Shown here in pieces: positions 35,649 through 48,215 of a stretch of 64,000 nucleotides of DNA. Under the pieces are notes generated by a model. It was given only the letters and a program-made list of their open reading frames with translations. It did no database searches and had not been told where the DNA came from. How positions within the stretch are numbered: position 1 is the first letter of the stretch; every line of letters starts with the position of its first letter. The position numbers were made by a program, and so were the translations under genes. This DNA is from Pascua guehoae (taxonomy: Eukaryota; Basidiomycota; Tremellomycetes; Trichosporonales; Trichosporonaceae). The stretch is taken from NCBI GenBank assembly GCA_001600415.1, contig BCJX01000012.1, positions 335,119 through 399,118 on the forward strand, in the 5' to 3' direction.

Positions 35649-38494
35649 CTACTTCTGACCTCCTGCCACCTCACTCCAGCTTGCTCGGCGCTCGGGGTTA
35701 AACCCCGAGCCGACCGCGAGCGGCTGACGCGTGTCGTCAAAGCTGCTCCGGCCATTGGTCGCGGGCGGTGACATCATGCTGCTGGCTTGTGCACCACTCG
35801 CAGACCGCGTGTGCTTGCCTGCCTTTGGCGTTGGCGACGAGTCGGCAGTACGGCTGCTGAGTGACAGCTCGGACGCGGCTGTCGCCAGTGCTTCGTCCCC
35901 GGCAGTGGTCGATCCCATCCGTTCCCGCGCATTGAGCGGCCTTGGCCCACGAGTCGGCGAGCCAATACGGGGAAAGTACTCGTCCGGGACATGGCCACCA
36001 GGCGGGCCCGCAGTCGAATGCGGAGCGTTATGCGGAAACTCTTGCGTCGTTGGCGTGCCAAGCGCAGCCGAGCCTGCTTGGGGCACGTTGACTGGCGCAC
36101 CGGGAGCCGGGTTGAGAAACGGGTTCCTGTTGAACATGGGACTCGTCACGGGCAGCCCGGGCGAGAACGGTCCAGCTCCTCCGGGCGACAAAAAGTGCGA
36201 GTGCAAGGGTGGTGTCTGCGGGTACGCGTTAAAGACAAAGCCAGGCATCGACGGCGTCATCGGAGGCAGGTTGCGGGTCTGCAGAGGGCTGAGCGGGTTG
36301 ACATCACCAAGCGACGGGAACGGTGGCAGGCTGATGGGCCCAGGATGCTTGGCCTGACGACCCGCTTGTCCATCGTCGCCGAGACGTGCAGGCGGCGTTT
36401 CCGCTACAGCCGTGTTGAGCTGCCAAGGGACACGGCCAGCATTGGGGGACACATTCGCTGCTGCCGGCGTGGTGACCGGGAATGGGTCAGAACCCGCCGC
36501 CGTGCTGATGGGAGGCAACGGCTGGGTAGGGGGAGGAGCCCAGACGCCGGTTTGTTGTGGCAACCGTGACTTGGCATTGGTGCTGGCAATCGGATCGGCG
36601 ACAGGATGAATTGGTTGTATTTGCTTGTCCTCGAGAGTCTGGCGCTCGGTTTGCACATGTAAGACGCGACCGTCAACCTCGCGTCTGTGCGTCAGCAACG
36701 AATTCCGCACAAACGAAATATACCCACCCATTCAACATGGTCACCGCCTTGAGCGCATCGTCCTTGGACGCAAAGAGCACAGTACCATAGCCACGCGATT
36801 GACCATCTGGACCTGTAGCGACACTGAAGTCAGCCATGTTCAAGACAAAGTTTGCTCACTCGGCCCGAATAACAGCCCCGGCAGGCCGGAAAAGGTCCTT
36901 CAGATCTTGCCATTGCGTTGTCAAAGACAGCTAGGTCGTTAGCATGGACGCTGTACCACCAGTGCCTGCTCACATTCTTGACAAAGACGACACGGTCGTA
37001 CAGCGTATTTGGCGCACCGAGGTCCTTGGCCTGGCCAGCGAGCCCGTTGAGTGCAATGGGCCCAGGCACCAGGTTGACGGGCGGTGTGTGGCCTTCGGAG
37101 CCTCCAGACTGTCTGCGCCTTGGGCCGTCGAGCTCAGAGGCAAGTGCTTTCGGGCCACCAGGGGCAAACAGAGCTGGTCCACCGAGCCGGCTCGGATGGG
37201 GTGGGCGCCCAATCGGCTCCGTCGCATTAGCTGGAGACACCGACCGCTTTCCCTCGAGTGAACCGAGTGGAGCAAGTGTTCCCATGTTCGCAGGTGATGC
37301 CGTGCGGGCGAGTGCCGCGTCGGCGAGACTGTGGTTTCCGAAGCCAGCACCCAGGGCGTCGCGCCCGCCAGCGCCAGCGCCCCATCCTGGCCCACCTCCA
37401 CCAGCTCCTCCTCCTGGCGCGTTGGGGCCTGATTGACCCGGTGGCCCCGCGGTGAGCGACCCCGCTAGGGGGGATGCACCCAGGGGTGCCATGGGCCCGC
37501 CAACATGGCTCGGAATAGGAGGAGGTCCACGGATGAACGGAGGCTGAGGGCCAGCACCACCGACGTGATTGGGAGGGCCGAGGTGGTGATGAGGGAATTG
37601 ACCGAATGGTCCGCCGTGGTGAGGCGGGCGTGCCGGCCAGCCGCCCCCGCCAAAGTGGTGCATCGGGCCGCCCATGAAACCATACATGGGCTTGTGGTGG
37701 ACGTGGGGCTGGGGCTCATATTCTGGGGGCAGGCGATCTGGGCGAACCTCTAGCGTGCGCGTCTGCCAAGTGAAGCCATTGAACCGATCTTGCAGCGTTA
37801 GCACGGCTGGGCTGTTGAAACCCACGCGCGCTCGCAAGACTCACCAATGGCACGAGCAGCGTCCTCTCGACTTCCCATCAAGACATTGCCGTAGCCGCGA
37901 CTCCGGTTGTCGGGGCCGAGACTGACGTCGGCGCGCAGGACTGTGCCAGCTTTGCGGAAGAGATCCTTGAGGTCCTGCCAGCGGACTCGGTATGGAAGCT
38001 GGAGGAACGCTGTCAGTTTTTTGGGTCGTGCAACAAGCCCGTTGGGTGCAGCTCACGTTTCCGACAAAGAGGTTGACGCGGCCATCAGAGCCAATAGCCG
38101 ATGGGAGAATGTTTGTCATCAGAGGCGTGAGGGAACGCGTTGAAGCTACGCGCAAGGGATGTCAGCGTCGACGGTTGTTGCACGGCCAGGGTGACTCACT
38201 CTCCATGCCAAGCTCGACTGGGGGTGGAGCAGGCGGAGCATTCGCCATGGCTGCGGCAATCACAGCATCAATCTCGGCAGAGGTGGGCGGTTGGCGACTT
38301 TGCAGCCCCGGCCCCCGCATCGCAGGCTGCGCAAGAGAGCGACCTGGCGGTCCGGAACGGTGAAAGGTCGGTCCAGCGCTTGCAGCTCGGTCGGTGGCTT
38401 CGCCCACCATGGATGCCGGAGGTGTTGCTGTCTGGCTCACGCTCTTGTCGTCCATGCTTTTATCTGGCTCCTTGGAGGAGTCTGCGGGCGACAT
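35649..38494 (-). CDS. RNA-binding protein with two RRMs (Gbp2/Hrb1/hnRNP-M-like)
   Basis: Probable nuclear mRNA-binding protein. Start MSPADSSKEPDK at 38494; several exons. RRM1 (about 38090-37750): RNP2 NLFVGN, a splice, then LPYRVRWQDLKDLFRKAG and RNP1 SRGYGNVL. A long Gly/Pro/His-rich linker (about 37730-37020) leads to RRM2 (about 36990-36660): RNP2 VVFVKN, a splice, then LSLTTQWQDLKDLFRPAG and RNP1 SRGYGTVLF. The C-terminal 340 residues are low-complexity Pro/Ser/Asn and end SWSEVAGGQK. In both RRMs a phase-0 intron falls directly after the RNP2 Asn, suggesting domain duplication with its intron. A third intron inside RRM2 (about 36860-36825) is 36 nt. Target RNAs unknown. Confidence 0.88.
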
Positions 38495-40854
38495 GATGCT
38501 GTTGCACGTCAGCAACGGCGCCGAGGCGGGGCATGGCAAGTCGAGGATGTGGTTTGCACAGAAAGCACTAGGCCTTGAGAGCATTCCGGGGCAAGAACGG
38601 ATGAATGGTGGAGGGCCGGCGGGACAAAGGCACTTACCAGTGTGACCGAGCTGGTCACAGTGCACACGTAGCGGAGTGCTGTTGGCTGCTGCTTTCTGTG
38701 AATCAAGGATGTCGTTTCCGATGGTATCGATGGTGGAGTGGGCGAGTGCTTGCGATTAGGCGTGGGTGTTGGAACGGGTGTGGTATGTGTGGTAGTAGGG
38801 GGTGGTGGTGGTGGTTGGTGGGTGGTGGTGGTGTGGGTGTGGGTGTGTTTGTGCGGTCGATGACGCAGGTGGCCAGGTGGTGCGTCGCGGACGGGGGAGG
38901 GCAAGAGACGCGCGACGCCCGTTTGGAGGAGAAATCAAAGCCCGAGATCGAGGAAATGAAAGCCCGAAAGAAAGGAAGAAGAAGAAGACTGGTGCCCAAG
39001 AGACAAAAACAATCCCAAGTGGAGACAAGGATGAAAGGACGGTTGGAGATGGAGTGAGGATAGAGGGAGAGAGGATGAAAGGAAGGCAGGAGGCAAGACA
39101 AGAGGGGGGGACCAAAAGTAAACGAGTGGAAAGAGAGCGGCGGATGAAATGGCAAGTGACGAGGGCGGGCGCCGGGAGCGAGCTAGGCGAGGAGGCGAGT
39201 GAGTGTGGAGGAAATGGCCAGAGCCAGACTGGCCTGTTCCTTCGGCGTTGGCGGTAGCGGCAGCGCAGCCGATGCGGTGCACGTCGCTCTCTGCTCTGCG
39301 CTGCGTGGCATACCACCCACCCATAGGTATACCGTACTCGTACCTTAGTGTGCCAGACGGGGGGGCGGACGAGGGGGGCGGAGGTTTCGAATGCAGCAGT
39401 AGTGCGGCCATGCCGCCGTGCATCAGGCTGAAGGGGGGCGCGCGCGGTGGGTGATCCAGTGATCCAGTGACGCACCACTTCCAAGTTGAGACTGATTTCA
39501 GCAACCACCGCACATGGCACCCCCTGGTTCCTTCTTTCTCTAGTTCTCTCTGGCGTTGCGGACTGGCGACAGAGTTGGTTTAGGTCCTGACACGAATGCA
39601 AGCCTGATCCAGGCCAATTGCACAATCAAGCGCACAGCCCACTTTTGGCTTTGGATTATCCATTCGACCAACCACTTTTAGCATCCAAAGAGAACCTGTT
39701 CGACCTTGTTCCTTGGGTACCGCGGTTTGTTGCTGTCACCTCACCCACCCACGTCACTTAACTCTGGCTACAGTGCTGTCGCTTAGTGGGCATCCGACTC
39801 CTCATGCGACATGGATGGACGACGACGGCACTTGACGGCCCGCGAGTCGGGGTGCGAGTCCCACGTGTCACAGGTTTGTGTAAAACCTTAGCAAAACGTA
39901 ACTTTTCGGCCCTGGCATGCTCGCAGCCCCTTGGCCAGGCCAACGAGAGGTCACTGGGCCACTGGGCCACTGGGCGACAGGGCCACTACTGATGCCAATG
40001 ATGCAACACTGAACCGCGACTAGGGTCGATTGGGACGCCCATGACGCGCACTGATTCCCAGCCACGACAAACGCCACGACGCCACCAACAAGAAAAGCCA
40101 CAATGATGCCCGCCTGTGCCCTGTCAGCTTTTGCACACCACTGTATGTACGCCACTGCACCACTGGAAACGTGTCGCCATGAGCCCAGTAATGACTTGTT
40201 AGTTCAGGGACCAGGGACTGTCGCAGGGTGGTTTGAAGTGCCTGGCCTAGAGTTTCACACTCGTACGGGACTACCTCCCCCCCAGCCCCGATCAACATCG
40301 CCGTCCCTCACCCACTGGACCACTGGACCACTGGACTCTGCAACGGCGAATACCAGTCCCCGGTTCTTCCATGGCTCATAGAGCTTTGGACAAGCTCGGC
40401 CGTCTACTCTGGTCCGTGTTGTTTGCAAGTCGCCTGTCCTATGCCCCGCTGCTTGCCGAACCTCGAAGAGCAGTCGGGCTTCTGCGATGCGGACATGGTG
40501 AGCTAGCTCAACTGCTGAATGCATGCTTTTGATTGCTTTTGATCGTGCACACTTTCTTCGGGATGAACGACCACCGCCAGCACTCTGCTCTCCTCCATAT
40601 CTCCACCTCTTCAACCAATATTCCTCAACACAACAAGGAGGATGAAGCAGAATCCAAAACCGCTTCTACAAGCCACAGCTTGGTCAAGGTAATATACGCA
40701 CTCTGTCCTCCATGATCATCCCCCCGTTTGTCCTTCTTCACTGTCGCTCACCCACCAAACGCTGTTCATTCTTTATGGCTCTTTTCTACGGCGAGTTCGA
40801 CTAGTGGCTTTGGTTGGCATTAGATACAGGTCACGACACTAATTTCATCGTATC
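38495..40854. other. Gene-poor 2.4 kb upstream of the RRM gene
   Basis: No convincing coding gene on either strand. 38760-38850 is a GGTGGT/GTGTGG-rich tract; 38920-39160 is purine-rich (GAAAGGA-type). CACTGG(G/A)CCACTGG short repeats occur at 39955-39985 and again at 40313-40338. A minus-strand open stretch at 40110-39870 includes a hydrophobic segment (AGIIVAFLVGGVVAFVV) but lacks any recognisable family. The region should contain the promoter of the RRM gene at its left end. Confidence 0.5.
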
Positions 40855-41280
40855 TTAGAGCTCCAGCAGGGCAGGAGGGGTTTGTCCCATGGCGAGGCCC
40901 TTGCGACCGGCATAAATGGACTTTCCCTCGAGTGCCTCCTCGGTGCGCAGAAACTGGTTGTACCTGGCAAGGCGCTCGGAGCGGCACGGGGCTCCAGACT
41001 TGCAGAGGCCTTGAACAGTAAGCAACACGGTTTGTGGGTCAAAATCATGCAGCTCACCGGTGCCGGGTCCCACGGTGAGATCGGCAATGAACGACTCGGT
41101 CTCTCCAGAGCGGTGTGAAGTGAAGATGCCCCAGCCGTTCGACTTTGCAAGCTGTACGCTACGTTAGGTGTGAGGTTTGTGTTCTATCGAGGCATAGAGA
41201 TTGCTGTGGACGTACGCCTCGATTGACTCTGAGATGGTCCCAATCCGGTTGACCTCGAGGAGCAGCGCGTTGCAGGCCTC
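40855..41280 (-). pseudogene. Orphan 3' fragment of an enolase gene
   Basis: Only the C-terminal quarter of enolase is present. Reading from 41280: ACNALLLEVNRIGTISESIEA, an intron, [34 protein letters not shown], a second (48-nt, stop-free) intron, then [16 protein letters not shown] and an altered tail [12 protein letters not shown]. Splice sites and frame are intact. However, the lysine of the LLLKVNQIG motif, the general base of the enolase reaction, is a GAG glutamate codon. The substrate histidine of SHRSGET and the lysine before SGAP are kept. Immediately upstream of 41280 enolase similarity stops, so the first three quarters are missing. I read it as a truncated duplicate, probably non-functional; expression is unknown. 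Confidence 0.85.
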
Positions 41281-42977
41281 CAGAAACAAAGGACGCTCAT
41301 GGTAGTGAGGGCGGCAACAGTGAATGTGCAGATTTCAGTACCGTCAAAGGGCAAGCCCGGGCCGGAACGAGGACAGGCATGTCGAAGAGCGCAGGAACCC
41401 CCTCAAGACCGACTGCGAGTTGAGGACCACAATGATCTCAGATGCCATGTTTACCTGGCCGGCGAAAACCTTGGTAACAGTAGACACCCCTGATGTTTGG
41501 CGACTGTTGGGGAGTGAAGAGTGCAGGGGTCGTGGTCAAATTCCGTACAGCCACGATGCTTTCCAACCTCACAGTCATTGAAACGCGTGAAAGAGGTTCA
41601 ACGTTAAAACATAAATGAATAATTCAGCCAGCTCCCCATTCTCGCCCAATATTTCAACGGTGCACAGGCGAAGAGGACTAGCAGCCTTTGTAATATCGTG
41701 GAATGAACGTTCCGATGGACAATATTTTGTCAGACAAAGCAACAGGGACAGGTTTTCCAGGTGCATTGCTGATTTATTTCTGGGCGTGACTCTGAAACCT
41801 ACGCGTCGCGAATACAATACTCTGTAACGGATTTTCCAGACTCGGAATGGCTAGCCGGCTTGGTCAACCAGTACGTCGACATAATGGTCTGACTCTCAAC
41901 CATCGCGAACCCCGTTGTGAGGGTTAAAATATGCTCGGTCGTGAGGTCCGCCACAGTCGGCCACATGGAACATGTCACGTAAGGGGTATCGATACGCCAT
42001 GCGGGAGCCGCGAATACCGTTGAGGGGGGCTACAGTACTCCAGTACTCTAGCCCAGTTCTTCGAGAAGCATATTTATATTCCTTGTCGCGGCCGAGGAGG
42101 GTGAATTTGTGTTTAAAGAAGGATCTGAACGTTGAGGCATTCACATCTTCTGTGCCTTCTTCTTCCAGTCCCATAAAGAGTACTCCAGTCGTTGCGCCGC
42201 GTCATGCCACACTGCATCTGCAGATCGAAAAATTGCAAGACGGAGCAAGAAAAGAACCACAAACTTCGAAGATGACGGCGGACAGGCTGGTAACTTTATT
42301 AATGACGCAGTTGGTTCAATGGCCACCTTCTTCGTTGCCCGCAAACACAAGCGGGTCTGGCTTATACCTGCCAAGGAAGCTCGCTCCCGAACCCCACTTC
42401 CTTCCCCCTCCCGTTGCGTGGCGCAGGACTTCAACACAACAGAGAACCAAACAGCGGATCACTGTCCGAAATGTCAGACGGTACGGTTACCAAATGAGCA
42501 TTTTTCAGCTCTCTTGGGCCCGTAGTCCACCCGTCAATCTTGAACACGGGCGAGCCAGCCTCCTCAGGATGGAACCTACGCCTTTGGAGGATACTGAAAG
42601 CACCACAGTGAACAGGCGTCACACATCACAAAACAAAATCCAGTCCTGTCCCAGTGTCACAAGAGGCCGGTCCTGTAATTCTGGCCGTTATTGCTTTGGA
42701 AATTCTCCCGGCCCGCCATAATCTTGCCTAGAATCATCCGCTTTCCGGCCCTACTCTACGTCGCAAACGCACAATGGTGTACCCCACCAAGTGTCGTTTC
42801 AGATAAAATTCCTATTTTCGGTGGGTTGACAATAGTGCGGCACCCCAGCTCCCCGTACCACTCCCCCTGCGCCTGGCTGAGACCTCGGACCCTCCCCACC
42901 CCGCACCTACAGCTAGATCGACAACCAAGACCAGCCCCCTCTGGGGGAACAGCCAGTGCATTGCACACACAAATACT
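41281..42977. other. Compositionally distinct, gene-free segment next to the enolase fragment
   Basis: 1.7 kb with lower GC and weaker codon bias than the flanks. A plus-strand ORF at 41972-42721 is open for 249 codons but looks non-coding: no family, mixed composition. It may be decayed mobile or duplicated DNA associated with the truncated enolase. No terminal repeats were found by eye. Confidence 0.45.
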
Positions 42978-45551
42978 CTAAAACAAGCCCAAGAGGTCAT
43001 CCTGCGCACCACCGCTCGACTGCACGGGGGCTGGTGCTGCAGGCTGGGCCTGTACGGGCGACGGGGTGGTGGGAGGAGGGGGGGATGCGGCGAGCGCAGG
43101 GAGGCTATTAGCGCCGCCGCCTGGAGGAGGGGTCGGCGCCATACTAGCCGTCGAGAAGAGGTCCATGAGCTCGTCGAGGGGATTGGTCGACTTTGCGGCT
43201 GTCGCGATGGCTTGGGACGAGATGACGCCCGCGCCTGCGCCCGCCGCAGACAAGCCCATCCCATTGCTCGTGCTCTCGGGCTCGTCGGCGTCAAAGTCGA
43301 GGAGGTTCTCAGCCTGCTGACCAGCAACCACGGTCTGCAGTGCGCGCTCTGCTGTCTCGTCCTCGGGCCTAATGCATGTCAGTCATGGGAGTGAGTTGGG
43401 AGACGGATCAGACTCACTCCACTGTGCGCTTGGCCATTTCGTCTGCGCCCAGCCTGCCCTTGCCGATGAATGTGGCTGCTGGCTTGTGGTAAACACTCGC
43501 CAGTGTGGAGATTTCGCCAATGAGCTCCTCGAGAATGGCTGGAGGCACAGTCGTCTGGGGAAGGCTGATGGGCGGTCGGCTTGCAAGCACAACCGACTTG
43601 GCCGCAGCGGGGTCAGACGACAGCAGTCGCCAGTAGATGTATGCACGATCGCGGACGTCGGCATTGTCACAGTCCTTGGTAGCTGCCTGCAGCACGCGCT
43701 GGACGATTTCTTGTGACTGGTCAGGCTTCTTCAAGAACAGCTTGACAATAGCTGTGAGGGTCTGGAGTTGAACCTAAAGAGTCAGTTATCAGGCCCGCAG
43801 GTGAGCACTCACGGGATAGCTCTCCTCCTTGAACGCCTCGAGGAAGGTACCCAAGAGCTCGTCCGCATTCTCAATCTTCTCCGCATACTCGCCAATAATC
43901 CAGATCAAGCTCGCACGTGCCTCTGGCTCATCGAGCTCGTCGAGGTTGGCGCACAGTGTTGGGATAATACCCTCATAGTTGTGTGGGTACTTGCGGAAGA
44001 TGTCCTGGGTGGTGAGTGCGTGTCACGGCGAGGAGTACGACTCACCTTGATAACAATGACCGCCTCCTGTACCACGTAGCTAACGCGCGTCTCAATCAGG
44101 TCCATGAGCACGCTGACACAGCGCTCTGCGGCGCTCTCAATCTTGATGGCAGCCTGGCCAATGGCACGAACTGCCTTCCGGACAAAGTCGACATCGACCT
44201 CGGAGGCGTACTCTTTGAGCTCTCCAAGCAGAATGTCCACGTTGCGCTCCGTCGCCAGTCGAACCATAATGTCAAGTTTCTCGACCTTGACGTAAGGTGG
44301 GTCGTTGTACTTGCAGAAGAAGACGCGCATTTCGTGCGCAAGGACGTCGGGGCGCTTTTGCAGCAGGAGGTTGATGTTACGCAACCCGACCCACTGGACC
44401 TCGGGAGCCGACGAGATGAGCGTGACTGTCGAGTTAGTGCACTCTCTACTGCCATTGATGTAACGAGGACCTACCGAGGGGAGGAGCCATCTTGCGCGAA
44501 AGCGACTTGACGAGGTCCTCGCGCTGCACATTCTTAATGTGGATCATGATCACCTTGACTGCACCGAGCACCACCGCGGAATTGGCATGCTGGAACTGCG
44601 GCATGACACGCTCGCAAATGTGCTCGCTCTCCTCGACATCGGTTGTGCGGTACCGTGACAGGGTCGACAAGATGGCAATGCGGCCCCATTCGGAGCATTC
44701 GTTGAGCGCGACGAGGAGTTTGGTCAACGTCGTCTGGTCAATGATGAATAGAGACTTGTTGGGGCGTAGAGATGGTGACGAGCTGTCTTCCGAGGGCTCA
44801 TCTGGCGGGAGGTTCAGAGCAGCCTCGTGAATGTCGGCAAGGGCAGTGACCGCGTTGGCGACAACCTAACCTGGTCAGCACCACCGCGAGCGCCTTCGGG
44901 CGAACCACATACCATGGGGTTGCCGTCGCCGATGAGGTCCCGCAGAGTCTCGATGAATCCGTACTCGATGCACATCTCGGGCTTGAGCTCAAACACCTTT
45001 GCGACACAGAGTGCAGCCGTCTTGCGCACGTATGGGTTCTCGTCACGGAGACACCGGGAGAGCGGCGACGCCAGGTACGTCAGGATCTTGTCCGCACGCA
45101 GCATCGACATGGTCCGGATCGCCAGTGCACGAATAAGAGGGTTCTGATCGGCCGCATCCTGGGTTGTGAGACACATGTGCTAACCGCGCCGTAGTCCTTA
45201 CCTTGACAAAGGTGTTGACGGCGAGAATGACAAGCTCGGGTTGTGTCTTTGCGTAGTTCATGAGGTACAAATAGACGAGCTTCTTCTGCTCCAGGTCGTC
45301 TGTTTGCTATTATTGTCAGCTTGGAGCGCGCCAACCAGTCAAAAGATACACACCATGTTCTTGACCACATCAGGAAAGAGACCACTGCAGTCTTTACCAA
45401 TGGTATGGTTGGCAATGACACGCTTGATCGCGTCGGCGCGCTTGTCCCGGTACTCGCTGTTGAGCTGCTGGCGCAGCTCCCAGTTCTCGCCTAAACGAGT
45501 CAGCACGCGTTCCAGCGATTTTCACACACCCTTTCGTGGAGGTGCAGCCAT
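42978..45551 (-). CDS. APL2: AP-1 adaptor complex beta subunit (beta-adaptin)
   Basis: Large subunit of the clathrin adaptor AP-1 at the trans-Golgi and endosomes. Start MAAPPRKG in a 22-nt first coding exon, a 39-nt intron (45529-45491), then [25 protein letters not shown]-repeat trunk blocks follow in order: [130 protein letters not shown] and [13 protein letters not shown]. The hinge (about 43330-42980) is Pro/Ala-rich and ends DDLLGLF, an acidic-Leu clathrin-box-like terminus. There is no appendage domain, and the protein is about 730 residues, as in fungal AP-1 beta. AP-2 beta is the alternative but the sequence fits AP-1 better. Confidence 0.93.
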
Positions 45552-45891
45552 AGCGGGCGAGTGTTGGCAGCGTTTCGAATGCGGAGGTGTATGAGGAGTA
45601 GTTGAGAGCGATGAGGACCAGTGGAGGAGGAGAAAGGGGTACGAGACGAGGCGGCGCACGTCGCACACAGCTTGCTGGCACAAGGCACGCGCTGACGCAC
45701 CGACGCGATTTGATTCCGTCCCTCCACCCAATGTTACCAACAAAGCGTCCCCTGGACCTGCGGGACGGCCTCAACAGCATCATCGCCAGGAGCCACCAAA
45801 CGCTGCTGCCAGACGTACAGTATGTGCATGCAACGCCATCTACAGTATAGGATAATGCTATCAGATCAAACTAAGACTCCAAGATACATTC
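45552..45891. other. AP-1 beta promoter region and SLC1 3' region
   Basis: 340 nt between two minus-strand genes. No further gene or recognisable element seen. Confidence 0.5.
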
Positions 45892-47205
45892 TCAAGCAAC
45901 CTGTGGACGCTTGAGCAGGACCGCGTCCTCGTCCATCTCGTCCTCGGTCGAACCACGGCTCGTCACAGGCTTGACAGCTTCGGCAGCTTCAGCAGCCACA
46001 GGAGCCGCAGCAATGGGGGTGCGCTTCCGGAGACCCTCACTTCCAGAAGGAGGGGTGGGGGACGCTTTGATGGGAGAAGAAGACCCCGAGGCAGTAGGAC
46101 TGGCGCGAATAGCTCCGACAGGAAGGGAAATCTCCTTCAGAGTCGCGAGCATCACCTCACGGGTCGAGTCGGCGAGCATGTGGACGTCGGCAGGCGTGAG
46201 GTGAGCGGTCGGGATAGGGGGAAGAACTTGATAATGTCAGCCACCATGTGTGGGGTTTTGAGAAATCAAGACACCTACTCCTGATCCTGAGGCGTCCGGG
46301 GTCCATACGAGTGCGGCCGTCAAAGAGGTGGTAGTAGTTCTCGCACACAACTGGGATAATCGGCAGCTTGGCCTGAATGGCAATGTGGAACGCGCCCATC
46401 TTGAATGGCAGAAGGTCAGGTTCGGGCTTGGAAGAGCGGGTACCCTCGGGGAAGATCCAGATCGACTTGTCACTACGCTTCATGTCGTTGACCGCCTGCT
46501 GAATGGTGTTGAGGGCCGATTTGCGGTTCTTCCGGTCCACAAAGACGGCACCCGAGATGGTCACTGTGGGCATCAGCCAAGTGGTCAACAACTCTCTATG
46601 CGTTACGCACTGAACTGGCCGAGGATAGGGCTGTATTTGAGCTCACGCTTGGCCATGATGGCCGTGCGCCAGGGGAAGATGCGGCCGAGGTAGAGCAGGT
46701 CCAGACTGCTGCGCAGGGAGTTAGTGGGCGCGCTCGGAACGTTGTCCAACCGGTGCGTACGTACCTCTGGTGGTTGCCAATGACAACCGCACTCTGAAGC
46801 TTGCCATCCTGCATGCTTCCGAGCTTGTCGAGATGCTCTTCACCCTCGACGTCAAACGTAATGTCAACAAACGGCAGGCAGATCTTGTAGAAGGAGCGAG
46901 CGACATAGTAGTTCATGCTCAGGCGCTGGGTGCAGGTCAGTACCAGGGCTCGGTGCGAAATAGCCGGTAGGGTGTGAGAAAGGAAGAAGGAAAGAAAGCA
47001 GAAAAAAGACACTTGCCTGTCCAGTCGCAGTGGCAAACAGAGTGAGGAAGAAGCCCCAGAAGCTAGTGATGCCGACTGAGGTGACAAAGATGATGGCATT
47101 GAAGTAGAAGCGCGCGCGTTGGTAGCGTCGCGAGAGTATGCCGAGTGTGGAGAATGCGATGGCCGAGGCGACGGCGAGCGGTTTGAGAACCGACGAGAAC
47201 GACAT
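45892..47205 (-). CDS. SLC1: 1-acyl-sn-glycerol-3-phosphate acyltransferase
   Basis: Converts lysophosphatidate to phosphatidate in the ER membrane or lipid droplets. I chose the ATG at 47205 (MSFSSVLKPL); the frame is open three codons further upstream but without an ATG. The N-terminus has two hydrophobic segments (about codons 5-20 and 28-55), then SFYKICLPFVDITFDVEGEEHL. The catalytic HX4D motif is split by an intron: GNHQ then SSLDLLYLGRIFP. WRTAIMAKRELKYSPILGQF, the GAVFVDRKNR motif and FPEGTRSS follow, then PFKMGAFHIAIQAKLPIIPV. The last exon carries ILPPIPTAHLTPADV and an acidic Pro/Ala tail ending LLKRPQVA. All four PlsC motifs are intact, so it should be active. Confidence 0.94.
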
Positions 47206-48215
47206 GGCGAGCAACGAGTGTGAATGAGTGGGAGCTGGGCTGCAGCGATGTGAAAAGGAGGGTGACAGGTTAGGGGGGCGCGGGGGGGGGGGGGGGTTGT
47301 GATGGATGGTGGGTATGTATGGGTGGTGGTATGGGTGGATGGGACAAGTGCAAGTGCAATGGAAATAATGAGACTAGCGGTCGGTGGTGGTTGCCGTAGT
47401 GACGTGCAGGGCTTGGATCCTCTCTTTCTCTGTCTTTGGAGGGCCCAAGGGCGCGTCAGTGGGAAACGTCTCAAGCGTGCAAAACGGGACGCCCCACTGA
47501 TACAGAAAAACAAGGGAGAGGCGGCCACAGGCGGACGGGCCGCGGGGTCGGGATCCAAGTTGCACAAAACCGCCGACAGACGACCGATGACCACCGGCTT
47601 GTGCATAGCCTGATGCACAGTTATTGCAGACTGCAAGGCAAGCGTGCCTTTGTGGGTGTGCCGTGGGGCAAAGGTGCCTGCCTGCCCAGCGGGCCCAGCG
47701 GCCAGCGACAAGCAAACGGCCGCCGACTACTTACTGTGGCGTCCAAAGCCGCGCCCATGCCCCGCTCCTGAACGGACGGCCAGATGCCCGCGCCCCCGCT
47801 GATACGCACTCTCTTTGCCGCTTCAATCTTGCTACACACAGGAACAGGACGGGGCAGGGGGCAAAAGGTGCAAAAAGGAAAACACGGGGCGGGGCGGGCA
47901 GAGCCGACTTTTCTTTTTTGCAGCATGCAGCATGCCGCCTTTGGGTCAAGGTGATCCACGTCCCTGAATCTGACTCTCTGTTGATATCCCGTTTAGGCCG
48001 GTAATGGCCGGTTCAACTTTTGCACTGTGCAACCCCCTTGGATGGCGCTTGGGCCGTCTTTGCCATGTCTGGTCATCCACGTGTCATCCACTCTACAGCC
48101 ACGCCCACTCGCTGTGCTGCTCGGCGCCCTCGGCCCCAAGATACGTCATTACGCTCTCGTGTACTCTTTGCACTTCTCTCAATCCATACTAACAGCTTCT
48201 CTTCGTTCCGCAACA
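47206..48215. other. Divergent SLC1 / AIM7 intergenic region
   Basis: 1.0 kb without a supported gene. It contains a G15 run at 47282-47296. No regulatory element was recognised. Confidence 0.6.
47282..47296 (+). repeat. G15 homopolymer
   Basis: Fifteen consecutive G residues upstream of SLC1, one of several long G runs in the window. Confidence 0.9.

Noticed and set aside
38756..39625. 289-codon minus-strand ORF upstream of the RRM gene
   Set aside because: It consists of translated GGTGGT and purine-rich tracts; no domain or splice structure.
39775..39890. tRNA-like sequence with a B-box resembling GGTGCGAGTCC and an upstream TTAGTGGG
   Set aside because: The acceptor stem does not pair, the distance between the boxes is wrong for a tRNA with or without a normal intron, and no anticodon arm folds convincingly.
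41972..42721. 249-codon plus-strand ORF
   Set aside because: No recognisable family, weak codon bias, and composition unlike neighbouring genes.
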